DNA of 64,000 nucleotides from Ladona fulva (GCA_000376725.2 KZ308228.1:3211052-3275051), one strand, 5' to 3'. Positions 12,008 to 23,424 are shown, counted from the stretch's first letter. The notes: generated from the sequence alone by a model not told the origin. A program made the numbers and translations.

Positions 12008-12415
12008 ACCTCACTCCTCATTTTGCCTAGTCGCCTCATCCCCCTCTCTAACGTTTTTCGTTACTTATGATGGAGGGATGAGGTTCAAACAAATTTGGAC
12101 TAAATAAAAAGGAACACTTTCCAAAGATGAACCTATTAATTGAAACAACAACTATACACTAAACCACAGTAACACTTTCCAAAGGAAAAATACACATTTC
12201 CTTTGGAAAGTGTTACTGTGAAACAAAAATACACTTTTCTTTTGGAAAGTGTTACTGTGTTATAGTGCATGGTTGTTATTTTAATAAATAGGTTCATCGT
12301 TGAAAAGTGTTCCTTTTTATTTCGTCCAAACTTGTCATGGAATACCACAAAGTTACTCGCCAATCAGTTGAGTCTAGGTATAAACAACTCTTCGGGCTGA
12401 AGACTATACAAACAG
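12008..12415. repeat. Interspersed repeat R, copy 1, split by a foldback insertion
   Basis: 12008-12092 aligns with 14425-14500 through the blocks CTCACTCCTC, TTGCCTA, a CGTT..CGTTA segment and GAGG.TTCAAAC. The following block CTTCGGGCTGAA is found in copy 1 only after about 290 intervening bases (12391), whereas in copy 2 it follows at once. Copy 2 therefore shows what the site looked like before insertion of the element at 12093-12376. Confidence 0.6.
12093..12376 (-). mobile_element. Family F foldback element beside the Rim exon
   Basis: Two long inverted arms span 12091-12333, each carrying AATAAAAAGGAACACTTT, GATGAACCTATT and CAGTAACACTTTCC; the last motif occurs three times, two in direct order 41 bp apart. 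On the minus strand the arms are preceded by the family F head (TAACTTTGTGG, compare TGACTTCGTGG in 45492-45719). Imperfect 11-bp flanking repeats (GGTTCAAACAA at 12082, GGTATAAACAA at 12377) look like an aged target-site duplication. It lies in the intron about 230 bases downstream of the Rim exon's donor. Confidence 0.65.
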
Positions 12416-12608
12416 ATAAATTTTATTTAAATTTATACTTTTTCAATTTAATATTATTATCCAACAAGAGAAGACCATTCGAAATTAACTTTTCCACATA
12501 ACCAGTCGTCGGAATAATTCCCTCTCGTATCCGATACCGCATTTTTCTCGGGCTTTCCGCTAGCGCGTAGAGTAACGCCGCAATGTAAAACGCTGTGATA
12601 ATTCTCAC

Positions 12609-12813
12609 CTTGTTGGAGCGCAGAGTCACCTTCCCGCCGCACCTCGCGCAGCACCTGATATTGCAGTAGTTGCAAACATGGCCCACTCCATCGGCGAACT
12701 TTGTTTTCAGACATATGTGACACGTGGCGTCCAGCTCTACACCGGCCTTCTTCTGCTGTTCACTTCGTTGCCGTATCGACTCCTCCAGGTTCTGCACCTC
12801 GTCCTGCTTGCGC
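12609..12813 (-). CDS. Rim: Rim (Rab3-interacting molecule) internal exon, Rab-binding zinc finger
   Basis: Rim (RIMS in vertebrates) is a presynaptic active-zone scaffold that binds Rab3-GTP and Munc13 through an N-terminal helix-zinc finger-helix domain to dock and prime synaptic vesicles. This 205-nt exon encodes the end of one codon plus 68 residues. Residues 1-25 are charged and probably helical (RKQDEV...EESIRQRSEQQKKAG). Residues 31-58 carry zinc ligands C31/C34 (CHIC), C47/C50 (CNYC) and C55/C58 (CARC), ending VTLRSNK. The last CxxC pair and second helix must lie in the next exon. Borders are GTTTCAG|G (acceptor AG at 12814-12815) and AACAAG|GTGAGA (donor GT at 12607-12608); the exon enters with one base of a split codon and exits between codons. 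CHICLKTKFADGVGH is diagnostic of Rim and unlike rabphilin. I found no neighbouring Rim exon in the window, so both adjacent introns are long. Confidence 0.95.
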
Positions 12814-14424
12814 CTGAAACGACCAAGTTCATTAGCCGCAATTATGGTGACATGAGTGTAAATTATGTAGGGAGGGAACATATCCTTAACCTATCCGATC
12901 ACAAATCAGCTGTGAAAAGTGGTATTTTGTGAAACAAGGGCCGTTGTAGGTTAGTGTGGACGAGGAGATTATTACGTAAACCTGGAAAAGTCTCGTTGAG
13001 GTTAATTAATGATAAAAATGGAGAGAGGGGAGAAACATTGAAATATATGTTCAATACATATACTAAAAATCACGTCAAAGATACTACCTGAGTTCTACAA
13101 AAGTGTAGCATATATGAATAATACCGTAATATTAATTATACGTTTTTGTAGAAATACATAATATATTTTACTAATTGTTATATTTATTGTTTTAATTATT
13201 TATAACTTATCTATCTTTATTATTNCTATTATATATTACTTTCTTTGAGTGCAAATAGTACCACCTCAAGAAATGGAAATTGAAAATGTTTTTCATTTAT
13301 GTTTATATTTTATGAAATTCATAATATGTTACTATTAAAATTATTAATTTGTTGACTAAATAAGTTTAAATTATACAAAATCAGACGTAACTTTGTGGTA
13401 CTTAATTAATTCATAATTAATTAATAATAATTTAAAAAAATTAAATTAATGCGAAAAACCACGATGAGAAAAGCGCTTTTCTCATTTTCTCATTTTTCGC
13501 GTAAATAAGTTTTGTTGAATATAGTCATATACTTCCTTATAGACTGAATATTGTTATATCCTTACTTTGAAGTACTAACGGTAACGTAACAACTATACTA
13601 GTTATTTTTTATTTAAATAGTCTGTTTAGGTTATAATATGTTGAATATTATTCATCGCATTTAAGAATAAAAAATCGTAAACATTCTAGAGGTCCTCTAA
13701 AGTTTACGTTCATATACTAACAGTTTTAGTATTTAGAAAGAAGGATTATTAATTTATAGAGAAACTTATGGAAACTTTTTCTTTCATTTTATCGTCCCTG
13801 TCTCAGCATGCAAACATTACATATGTAATTAATCCCTGAGAAATTACAACGAAGAAAATACCAATTACGTGAATTTAATACAACATCCAACAATTGTGTG
13901 CTGCGTTGAAGGCTATTATGGAAGACTTTCTCTTTTACGACTATCACAAGTTATCTCAATGATGTCTACAATAAAAAGCAAAGTATCCTTCGTGCTCTTT
14001 TTTTAAGCTTTTACGTAAACTTTTATGAATATCAATTGTTTCCTGCAGTAATATTGGCCACATAAACACCTCTATCGTTCTATTAAAAAATACTGAATTC
14101 ACGGAAGATTAAAGAAAATTGAATTCCGAAGATTAAACGTTATCTTCAACAAAGGAAATCAAAGATAATTTAAAATCACTGTTCATAGACATACGATTAT
14201 AATAATTAAAAAATATGCCGCGTTCTTATTTTTATTTTGAAAATGTAAATTCACACAAAACTGACTAATATCGAACGATTTTTGTAAATTAAACGACACT
14301 AATTCAGAACATACTGGAAATGAGTCAAGAAAACTCTACAAATTCAATTTCAGGAGTTTATATGGCCAATAAATATAAAAATTTATACTGATAGAGGATA
14401 AAGGAAGAAAGTAAAGAAAATTAC
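12814..14424. other. AT-rich intron, with a contig join at 13225
   Basis: Upstream (on the minus strand) intron of the Rim exon. Very AT-rich, with a single N at 13225 that looks like a contig join. No exon-like block found. Confidence 0.6.
13451..13500. repeat. 50-bp near-perfect palindrome
   Basis: Outer arms begin GCGAAAAA at each end; the centre ATGAGAAAAG-CGCTTTTCTCAT (13464-13485) is a perfect 22-bp palindrome. It could be a tiny foldback remnant or a cruciform-prone site. Confidence 0.6.
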
Positions 14425-14530
14425 CACACTCCTCTTGCCTACAGAGCCACATTCCCTCTCGAGAACTTTCGTTAGCTAATGATTGAGGGGTTGAGTTTCA
14501 AACCGACCTTCGGGCTGAATTCTTTACATG
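14425..14530. repeat. Interspersed repeat R, copy 2 (uninterrupted)
   Basis: Aligns with 12008-12092 and then continues directly into CTTCGGGCTGAA, the segment that lies beyond the foldback in copy 1. The family is unrecognised. Confidence 0.55.
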
Positions 14531-16022
14531 CAAACTAATACAAGATTCTGAAGCTTAAAGAAAAATAATCTTCCCTGAAGTATTTATTTTTATCGCTATT
14601 CACATATTAAATTTCCCGAGCTTTTGTGTCTTTCAAATTATAAAAAATTTCAAAAAAAACATCTAAAATTTTACTTCCTGCTTGTCTCGGGAAAATTTCT
14701 TTGTCCGAGCCTTGACTCGAAATTTGGTCCTTGGTAGCGAGTTTTGCACGTGGTGTACTGAATATACAGAAGATGAGCGTTGTCGGTGATATAATAATGC
14801 AAAATTAAAAAGGGAATGTATCACACGGCGGATGTTTAAAATTATCAATATCATTTTGCACAAATTGTAAATGAAGCATTTTTCCAAATGGGAAACTAGG
14901 CCATTGTGCATGAAAATAGTCGCGATGCAATGACGAGCATGAGCGCAAGTTTGGCACATAGTCGCTGCATCTTTCAAAGACGGGGGTAATTAAAAAGGTG
15001 GTAAAATTAATAATTTAAACTAATCTAAAACGTTCATGCTTTACTGAACGAAAAGTGACTTGGTAGAACTTAAAAATGAATACAGTTCACAAACAAATCT
15101 CATAGATACGAGTACGTAGAAGCTGGAACATTATTTTCTAAGCTGTGGCGGAGCATTAACGCAAAACTAAATCCATAATGATCCGCAAAAGAATAATCCT
15201 CGTATAGGATAGATTCATAGAACGTCTCACAACATATCTTGCGAGATTTATTTCTGAGGGAGAAGTTAAACAAGAAATGGTCTACATTCAAAAGAAAACA
15301 TAACAACGAACATTTATTGTCATTGAATACTTTTGCTGGCTCTTACATACAGGAAAACCACAATGTCTTTATTTCGTAACATTTTATGTTAACTGTTTCG
15401 GAAAGACGGTTCGCAAGAGATTTCGTTGGGAATGGAAAACAATTCACGTCAACGAAATAGTAATCCATAGTAATCAGCATTTATCCTTTCCTCGTATTAC
15501 ACGTAATGAAATACTGAAAATTCTTGATGAGGCTGCGCTCAGAATTATTTTTGCCTTTAATTTATACCGGTTATTATTCAGGAAATTCGATAGCTTCTTA
15601 GATAGATGAGTTTAAAATCACTGCAATCCCGTTAGAACAAACTAGGCGTTAAGCCTTATAATTATCATTTTCACCTTTGGATGGAGAAATATGTTTTATA
15701 TATATATGTAGGTAATGAAAAAATTTCGAGAAAATATCCAAACTAGATGTGAATGTTTTATATGGCATTTAACTCACATAATAATGAGGAAAATGAAATT
15801 ATATAATAAAATGACATTTAATGAAATTTTGTGTAACTAATAACTTAAAACTTAAATTTCAAGAGCTTTTTGATAACAGAACTGTACTAACAGAAAATAT
15901 TCGGCTTTCCTTGAAAAAAATCTTTTAAATTTCAGTTATTCCACTAACCGGACATTCCCTTCTTGCTAACCCGGGAGGATCTTTGACATGAAATCCAGCA
16001 GGAAAGCCTGAGATCTTATTTT
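14531..16022. other. AT-rich non-coding DNA, nothing recognised
   Basis: Minus frames at 14663-14977 and 15100-15306 have no recognisable product and no splice-site support. Confidence 0.5.
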
Positions 16023-16154
16023 AGTAGCAGTATTATTTTTAAAAGAATTCGAGAGTTGATGTCGTTTTGCAAATATGGGCTCCCACCGGGAATCAAACGC
16101 GGGACCACTTTCACCAAGGCAAACGCGCCGTCTACTAGCCTACCCGGAAGCCTC
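16023..16154 (-). mobile_element. SINE A copy
   Basis: Minus strand: GGCTTCCGGGTAGGCTAGTA head, B-box region ending CCCGGTGGGAGCCC, the linker, and a tail with TAC-type repeats near 16023. A short reading frame across it is a by-product. Confidence 0.75.
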
Positions 16155-16641
16155 AAATTTCCTACCATTTGAAATCTGCATGAATGAAATCTCATGCAAC
16201 TCGTTTACGAACTTGATATACCATTGTACTTCCATAAACGAAATTGCAAAATATTAAATCAAAGTTGCTTTATTTTATCAAAGTTTTCGAGATTCGAAAC
16301 GTAGAAAATTTGATGAACACAATAAATATCTTTGAAGCAATTATTTTTTTGGTTCTAGTTCTGATATCGAGAAAGAAAGAAGTTTTAATTTAAATTGCGA
16401 AAGATAATAGACCATAAACGATCAAAAATTATATTTACTAGGTACCACCTTTTGTTATAGTTTTCGCGGGTTACCCGCAGTCGAATTATGGACACTTTTG
16501 GCTTAAGTTATAAGGCAACTAAATAGTAATCTAGACCCTTTAAACATGCCTTAAAACATAGCACAAAAAAGATCTCATGTTCTCCTGCCATATAACATGG
16601 AGAAGAGATTCTCGGATAAGCACTCAGTGATGACGGCTGGT
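16155..16641. other. Non-coding DNA, nothing recognised
   Basis: No supported feature. Confidence 0.5.
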
Positions 16642-16682
16642 GGACCGACGTTTCGACGGCGAACGTTGCCATCATTCTCAGG
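16642..16682 (-). ncRNA. Degenerate hammerhead-like motif of Penelope-element type
   Basis: Minus strand reads CCTGAGAATGATGGCAACG, then CGCCGTCGAAACGTCGGTC. The helix-GAAAC-helix ending in GGTC resembles hammerhead ribozyme cores known from Penelope-like retroelements. The upstream core is not a clean CTGANGA, so it is probably inactive. No reverse-transcriptase remnant is visible next to it. Confidence 0.35.
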
Positions 16683-16759
16683 GTCGAGGAAATGACATCG
16701 CACAGTATAGTTATTATATAATTCATATAGTGAAAAATATATGTACACATAGAGGGTTA

Positions 16760-18005
16760 ACATTAAGCTCGTGTGCAGTTTAAAATAGATCTATGTTTGT
16801 GAGTGTAAGTGGCAGTAATAGATTTTGAAAAGGATTAAAAAGCTAGATTTGTCCTACGTTTTTACTTTTGACTTCAAATTCAAATTTACGTAGATATTAG
16901 AACCTCTGTTTACTTATTACTTTACTAGTACAGAAAAATAATTGTGTTTTTGGTTAGCTAAATACTTCACCACATTTCTCCTGTTCATAAAGGTTTTCGA
17001 AACTACTACAAGAAAAAGCACCATACAGGATTCCCATACCCAAGTGGATGAAGTCATTTGAAAAAAATAGGTTCGGGTTCTTCGGGTTCCTTTTTCCTTT
17101 TATTAAACCTTACTAAGTCAACCGTGATTATGAAAAGTTAATAATTTTAAATAAATGATTAAAAAAAACAAAAATACAAAGAAAACTAGACACAACAAGT
17201 TTCCTAAATCCTTTGAAACAACTTTTTCAAACGCAAATGCTTACAATTTGACCGCTAATTTAAACCGCAATGAAATTTCATGGACGCACTTTATTTGAAA
17301 CATTAATGCAAATGTGATCATAGAAGAATAAAATTAAATGGTACATAATGCTACAATGAATCAGTAATGGTTGATGGACTCATTTGGGGATTTCTAAGGT
17401 AGAATATTTGATTCCTAGGGAGCGGCTCATATTTTTCCTTATGTATTTATTATTGGATCCATGAGTTTCTGAAAACCATATTGTGGTTTATTTAAGCTTA
17501 CACAAGGCCTAAGACTAACAAATATACACAATCCATCGCTATCCATCGCTATCCAATGAGATATTTATAGCTTCCTCAACAAAATCCGCGTCTGGGAAGA
17601 ATTTTGAGAATATACTACTGAGAGCTTATCATAACGCTGGTGAATGTTTTTGCTTTAATTTCTATTTTTAGTACAGATTGTAATGAAACTTCAATTCTTT
17701 ATATCAATCTAAGGCATGCATAAGATAGAGGTTTGTCAGGAGGAATTTAAAGAGCGACTCTTACACTCACCACCAATTTCGTGATTTACTTCCCTAATAT
17801 TTTAAATTCCCTGAAATTTGAGGTGAATTACGCAACATTAATTTGTTATAAAAATGTACGTAGTTTTACCGGAGATAAATAGCTATCCAAGTTGAATGAG
17901 TATTTGAAAAAAATATGAAAATCATATTTAAATTTCAATTGGTGCTTAAAAAAATCATCGTGTACCATGTTAAAAAGAAACCATTAACTTCAATTAAGGT
18001 TTCAG
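16760..18005. other. AT-rich non-coding DNA, nothing recognised
   Basis: No supported feature. Confidence 0.55.
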
Positions 18006-18135
18006 GGCCCCCGATAGCCAAGAAGGCAACGCGTTCGACTTCAGTGAAAGCTGTCCCGGGTTCGATCCCTGGTGGGAACCTACGTGTGAAATTACCTAAG
18101 TTCTCGAAGCACTTTTAACAATACTACTACTACTT
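18006..18135 (+). mobile_element. SINE A copy, full length with (TAC)n tail
   Basis: Plus strand from GGCCCCCGATAGCCAAGAAG (A-box side), through a B box (CCGGGTTCGATCCCTGG), the linker TGTGAAATTACCTAAG and TTCTCGAAGCACTTTTAACA, ending in five ACT/TAC repeats. The head folds roughly like a tRNA, but I do not assign an isotype. Internal Pol III promoter boxes are expected. Confidence 0.85.
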
Positions 18136-19509
18136 CGATGAAGGTTTTCGAGAGCTACATACTACCTACTTCAAAGTAATTTTTAAATGAGAACAACTAA
18201 TATTTGTTATTACGAATCACTTATATTTCTGAAAGTAATTAATGTAAATTGAAGAAATTAGGATATATATTTAGAATTTAGATATTTGCTTAAATCACAG
18301 AACTAGAAACGAATATATGTTATTGCTTATTTATTAACTGTTAATATATTGAAAATTAATGTTTTCCTTTGAACTGAAATCATAAAACGATGTTCTCCCT
18401 TCCATCCTCGGAGAAATCAATAAGCAATCTCTCGTTACTTCAGCGTAGCTATCTTGTATTTTCAGAGAGCACAACGATTGGAAATACTTAAGAATACACT
18501 ATATTTAGGTAAGAACGAATAACTCAGCCCCAGCAAATTTTTAACAGTATCTAATCTGAGAACTTCAAATACCTACCACCGAGTTTTAAATTTTGCAGTG
18601 GCCCCAGGTGGGAATACTTCGAACTAGCATTAAAATATTGGCATGTCAAAGTCAAACTTAAGAAGAAACCTAAAGATTTGTATCTATAGGAAAGTGAACT
18701 GTATTCAGTGCTCCAGTCTGCACGTTTATATGATATTGGATTTGATACTAAAAGTTATTGATAAAGAAATGCACACTGAAAATATTGTGGGGGTTATAGC
18801 TTCACAGTTTCCAAACGGTTTGATATTGAAATTTGCAAGTATCTCTTATGTATCCTCTTTGCGATGATCTTATGACGTTATAATCAAGCTTTTTAAACGC
18901 GAAAAAGAAATGAGAAAATCATATATGTATTACATTAATTTGCTACTATTTACAAGAATCTTGTTACAAAGTATTTTTCTAAGAATGTTTCGCTTTCTAA
19001 TTGAAATTAATATACCTTACTGACCAAGTTAACCGCATATTGGTAAAAAATTAGTAATCCCAATTATCTTATCATGAATTCATAGCACTTGAGATATATG
19101 ACCATTTTACTAGATCTTTATCATCGCCGTACTTCGCCATAACCTCCATTTGATCCTCTAATTCATGTCTGTTTGCTAATTTTTCCATTTCGTCTTAATT
19201 AAATGCGTCCATCACATAAACACAATTCGACAAAGTTTTAAAGCGTTACGTACTTCCCCGGCCATCTATTTCGTTTCAAAAATCACGCGGTACGAAACAT
19301 CCACTTTAATAATCAAGTAAGGATGTTTTCGAAGATTTATCTTTGGAGTTTAGATGCAAGTGAATCATGGAAGTGAAAAGTTAGAGAGTAATCTCGTATA
19401 AAATTAATTCGAGAGTAATTTTAGGGTATTCGCGCTCGTGATTTCGAGATAAGCAACCCTTCGTTCTGTGATCACTACAGTGTCCTTGCAATCAACCCAT
19501 GTAATACGC
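18136..19509. other. AT-rich non-coding DNA, nothing recognised
   Basis: No supported feature. Confidence 0.55.
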
Positions 19510-19910
19510 AGATCGAAAATGAGGAATTGGAGGGAATACGGGAGAAATTTAGAGAAGAAAGAAAACGTGTGGGAGGATTGAAGGAAGGAGAGAGGGGTGG
19601 GGCAGAATGGAGCCCATTCCGGCAACTGAAAACGCCAATAGTTATATCCCGTAGAAGGAGCTCTGGTGGCAAAGAAGGGAGATGTAGGCCTAGTGACGTC
19701 ACCACATGCGGGAGAGAGAGAGAGAGAAAGAGAGAGAGGGCGGGGCACCGTAGTGGAAGTGGAAGGAGTTAGAGCAAGAAAGATGAGAGGAAGAGAAGAT
19801 TGAATGTAAAACAGAGCAAATATTAGAAAGGGAAACAGGAAAGTGAATGAGAGAGATCACAACTTTCGAAGGAAAATGATTAGTTGGAACTGTGCGTATG
19901 AGGAGCAATG
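19510..19910. promoter_or_regulatory. Purine-rich island with CRE and GAGA tract
   Basis: The plus strand is strongly purine-rich for about 400 bases. A 10-bp palindrome GTGACGTCAC (19693-19702) contains the consensus CRE; it is followed within 10 bases by a (GA)n tract, the type of sequence bound by insect GAGA factors. Overlapping low-complexity frames on both strands are not taken as genes. Confidence 0.35.
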
Positions 19911-20076
19911 AGTGAAGAGGAAATATGCAAAGAATAGATATAGAATAAGAGGAAAAATTCTTCTACGAAAGGGAGAGTTCTGCTACTAATACTGCTTAAT
20001 AATATACTGCTTTTTTAGTACTCATTTAAGACTATTCTTACTATGGAGAAAGTACATATAATTATGACTTTTGTAG

Positions 20077-20197
20077 TGGAACAATAATTTTATCTTCTAT
20101 TCCAACTGTTTCTATATTTCTACGAAAAGGTTTAGGTATTCAAATAGTAGATGAAATTATTATTGGAACAATTTTGACAGTTTTTGATGAGTGGCAG
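20077..20197 (+). other. Candidate spliced exon of unknown gene (weak)
   Basis: A 121-nt open block between an acceptor-like TGACTTTTGTAG and a strong donor CAG|GTAAGTA. It encodes a split codon plus 40 residues, beginning GTIILSSIPTVSIFLRKG and ending ILTVFDEWQ, largely hydrophobic. I do not recognise the protein, and an open run of this length is not rare by chance, so this is only a candidate. Confidence 0.15.
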
Positions 20198-20206
20198 GTA
20201 AGTACT

Positions 20207-20262
20207 TATTATTATTGTTATTATTATTGTTGTTGTTATTATTTTTGTTGTTGTCATTATCA
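20207..20262. repeat. TTA/TTG trinucleotide microsatellite
   Basis: Interrupted run of TTATTATTG and TTGTTG units directly after the candidate donor at 20198. Confidence 0.85.
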
Positions 20263-20479
20263 TAATCATTAGCAATGTTATACTACGTTAACCTTCAACG
20301 AAGAAATAAAGCCAGGGGTAGGGAAGTGTGAGTGGTTATACTGTAAACTAATGATTTCCAAATATCATCGAAAACAAAATCGAAATAAAATAAAATCGCT
20401 CATAATCAGAGAATAATAGAAAGAACACAAAGAAAATATTTCATGAAAGCGACACTTAAAATTTTGCGAATGAAAGCAG

Positions 20480-20900
20480 ACAGTGACCAGTTCGCATCGA
20501 ATCGAAACAGAAGGAATTCGTAAATCGGGAAGGGAAGATGTAGAAAAGAATCGGTTTAAAGGAAAGAGGAAAATCTGGATGTGGAAGCCAAGCATGGGAG
20601 GGTGTAGGCGTGGGAAGTGGGGGAAGAAGCCCTCGCCCCATTCGACCGAAAACCTCATCCCCATTTGACTGCTTCCTCCAAACTCTACCCGACGACCACT
20701 TGAGATCCGCAGTGGCTACTCCGCATTTGCAACAACCCAACCCCTACTTCGCCGCCTCCCTCTCAAACTTCCAAACCCTTTCCCTCCCCCGACCCCCTGG
20801 CTTCCTTCCCCGGCAGTTCTAACGCAACCATCCCGACGCATAGGGAAGGGGAGTGAAGACTCTCTACCAATAAACGCACCAGCTCCTTTTCTATACAGCG
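20480..20900. promoter_or_regulatory. GC-rich island, purine-rich then pyrimidine-rich
   Basis: The plus strand is purine-rich to about 20640 and then switches to C-rich pyrimidine DNA until about 20830. Frames on both strands (61-99 codons) are low complexity and overlapping. Regulatory function is only a guess from composition. Confidence 0.2.
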
Positions 20901-23274
20901 CCAGTCTGACCGTAGAGATGATGACCGTTACTGAAAGCAGTTCCTTTCTTGCTTCCCCTACTTTGTCTCCGAATCGCTCTATTTATCTCCTTGGCATACG
21001 CTGGTAAATCTAAACACATAAATGCTCGCTACTAATAATAATAGTATGCGTATGTGTGTAGAAAATAAATACGTTAGTACATAAAAATTTACGCATTTTT
21101 TTCAGATGTGGAGTTTATTTTCTGAGTGGGTGAATGCGAATTGTTCGTTTTTACTGAGGTGCTAAACTTCAAATAATATCTTACATAAGATAGATTTCGT
21201 TTCATTGTCTTCCTTCATTTATTTAGACAGAGAAGAATGAGGTATTTCTATTCAGGGGTTATGTACATCACTTACACGCTGAGTTGTATAAGAAACGTAT
21301 ATAACCCTTGAACTAAGACGTATTTCATTACATTCAAATTGACTTATTTTTACAAAAATAATGAAGAAAAATTACTCTTAATAATGAAGTATAATTACTC
21401 TTAATGATTCATTTCAACTATGCACAAAACACGAAAGTCATACTGCTTTTCATTAAGATAGATTTCTTATCAATCTTCATTTGTAAATTTGAATGATATA
21501 ATAATAGTGAATGATACAATAGTAATTAAGTCTCATTCTGCCTCTGTTTTTCGGTGCATCGCGGTTTTTTCACAAACATTGCTTGTTTCATTGTTTTTAT
21601 TGCTTCTACTATCACAGGTTTGTACTTGATTTTATTTCGCTTTCTGCAACCATCGTGCTAGTCCTTGGTTGCTTTTATCTTCATATTAATTCACTTCTGC
21701 GCTCTCCTGCAACCATCGTGCCAGTCCTTGGTCGCCCCCCCCCTTTTTTGCATCTAAACACTTCCTCTTTCATTCATACATTGTAACACATTGACAGTGA
21801 ATCAGTTGATGCACCAACAAGCAGCTTTCCATACGGTAGAAGTAATAGATACACTTAATCTAAACTCACCGTAGCCTCACCGCCAGTCCAACAATAGAAA
21901 TGGTTGAGACTTCAAGTGCTTTAAATAAAGATGGACTGCGATTTTTTAATGCTATCTTTTAAGATTTAATTCACTCTTTCTTATTTTTAATTGACTCACA
22001 TTTTCTAAAACTTAATAATCTTTTCACCACAGTGAAAGTGAGTTTAAAGATTAATTATTGCACGATCTTCTGAACTGTGATTAGTTGGCATACATTTATC
22101 AAGTTACCTCTGATTTCATTTCACTCATTTTTGTGTATCAAAATTCTTTGCTTAAGGATAATTAAATTTTCATATGTAATCTTTCCTACATTCTTTTCAT
22201 TCTGATCCTGCCAAGAAATGTTATATCCTTATACCTCACCATAGGCTTACATTAAAAGCAAATCTTCTTCTTGGAGACAAAGCTATCATACTTGTGGTAT
22301 CAATTCTAATTGATGAATAAGCTCTGATTCCATGAAGAAATGTTAATAGTTACAAATAAACTTATGAAACTGATTACGTCTCCGATTTATATCGTTAAAT
22401 TTTAAGATTATATGAGAGCTGGCCATAAAGAATGATCACAAGTTCTAATTATAATAAATATGATTGAATGGCGAACATTTTGTGCAAAATAGTGATTATT
22501 TAAAATATAATGAACCGAAAAAGTAGATAATTGTGAAAAATTCGAAAATATACTGTTATCGATGTGATGTTGGAAGTAAAACCAAATATATATTTAAAAG
22601 CATTAACTAAATGGTGAAATTGATAATTTCCGATAAAGAAAACGTCTTTTCAATCTTCAAACTTCATTTAGGTCTGTAAGTGTAACAAATTATAGAGAAC
22701 AAAGAACATAGCTAAAACGAAAATACAGCTACAAATACAACTAATTACTAAGAGTATATCTAATGTCATTCTTAAGTACTTATCACTCAAACTTTCAGGT
22801 AGCAAATAAATTTACAATTTTACCTAAAATATGATGAACAGAGATGTTGATAATTTAGAAAAAGAATCGCCGTGGCTGGATTGCCTGCATTATAGGAATG
22901 GTTTGTAACGGTCTCCCTCATGAGCTATAATACTGCCAAAGCTAGACGGAACTGGATGACGAAATCGCCGAAAGATTTCAAGTGCGGAATAGTATATTTT
23001 ATCCAGCTGAACATGCACTAGCTTTACTACAAACTTCTATAAAATTTCTTCCCTTTTACGATGTCTTTCTCCCGAAAATATTCAGATATGCCGTTAAGCA
23101 AATCTGAATGTTTTTACTGGATTCGAGCCTCAGTGCCGTCAGACTTTTTATATGTCTATTTTCTATGAGACTTCCTCTTAATAGAACCACCTAAGATAAG
23201 GTTCTTTGTGTGTACGGATTGTATATTCAAGAACATGAATTGAAAAATTAACTCATTCAATCGACTTCAGACCT
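20901..23274. other. AT-rich non-coding DNA with one short direct repeat
   Basis: Nothing coding recognised. A 29-bp unit (CTGCAACCATCGTG, then AGTCCTTGGT) occurs at 21644-21672 and 21707-21735 with two differences. Confidence 0.5.
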
Positions 23275-23424
23275 GGGGCGCAAGTTTGTAACTAGTGACA
23301 TCTCCAAATTTTGCGATAAATCCGCCTATTTTTATATGACGGATACGTGTAAATTCATGGAAAAATGGCGGATTTGTCGCAAATTTCGGAGATATCACGA
23401 TTTACAAAAGTTATAATCGCACCC
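23275..23424. mobile_element. 150-bp foldback (MITE-like) element
   Basis: Imperfect inverted repeats of about 55 bp pair GACATCTCCAAATTTTGCG and ATAAATCCGCC with their complements in the right arm (GGCGGATTTGTCGCAAATTT, GGAGATATCAC). The ends are GGGGCGCAAG and complementary-like TCGCACCC. No clear target-site duplication. The arm sequence is not that of family F or C. Confidence 0.6.

Noticed and set aside
12423..12881. Single-exon 152-residue protein containing the zinc finger
   Set aside because: The conserved part ends exactly at a consensus donor and starts at an acceptor; the residues outside (VRIITAFYIA..., MFPPYIIYTH...) are intron translated by chance.
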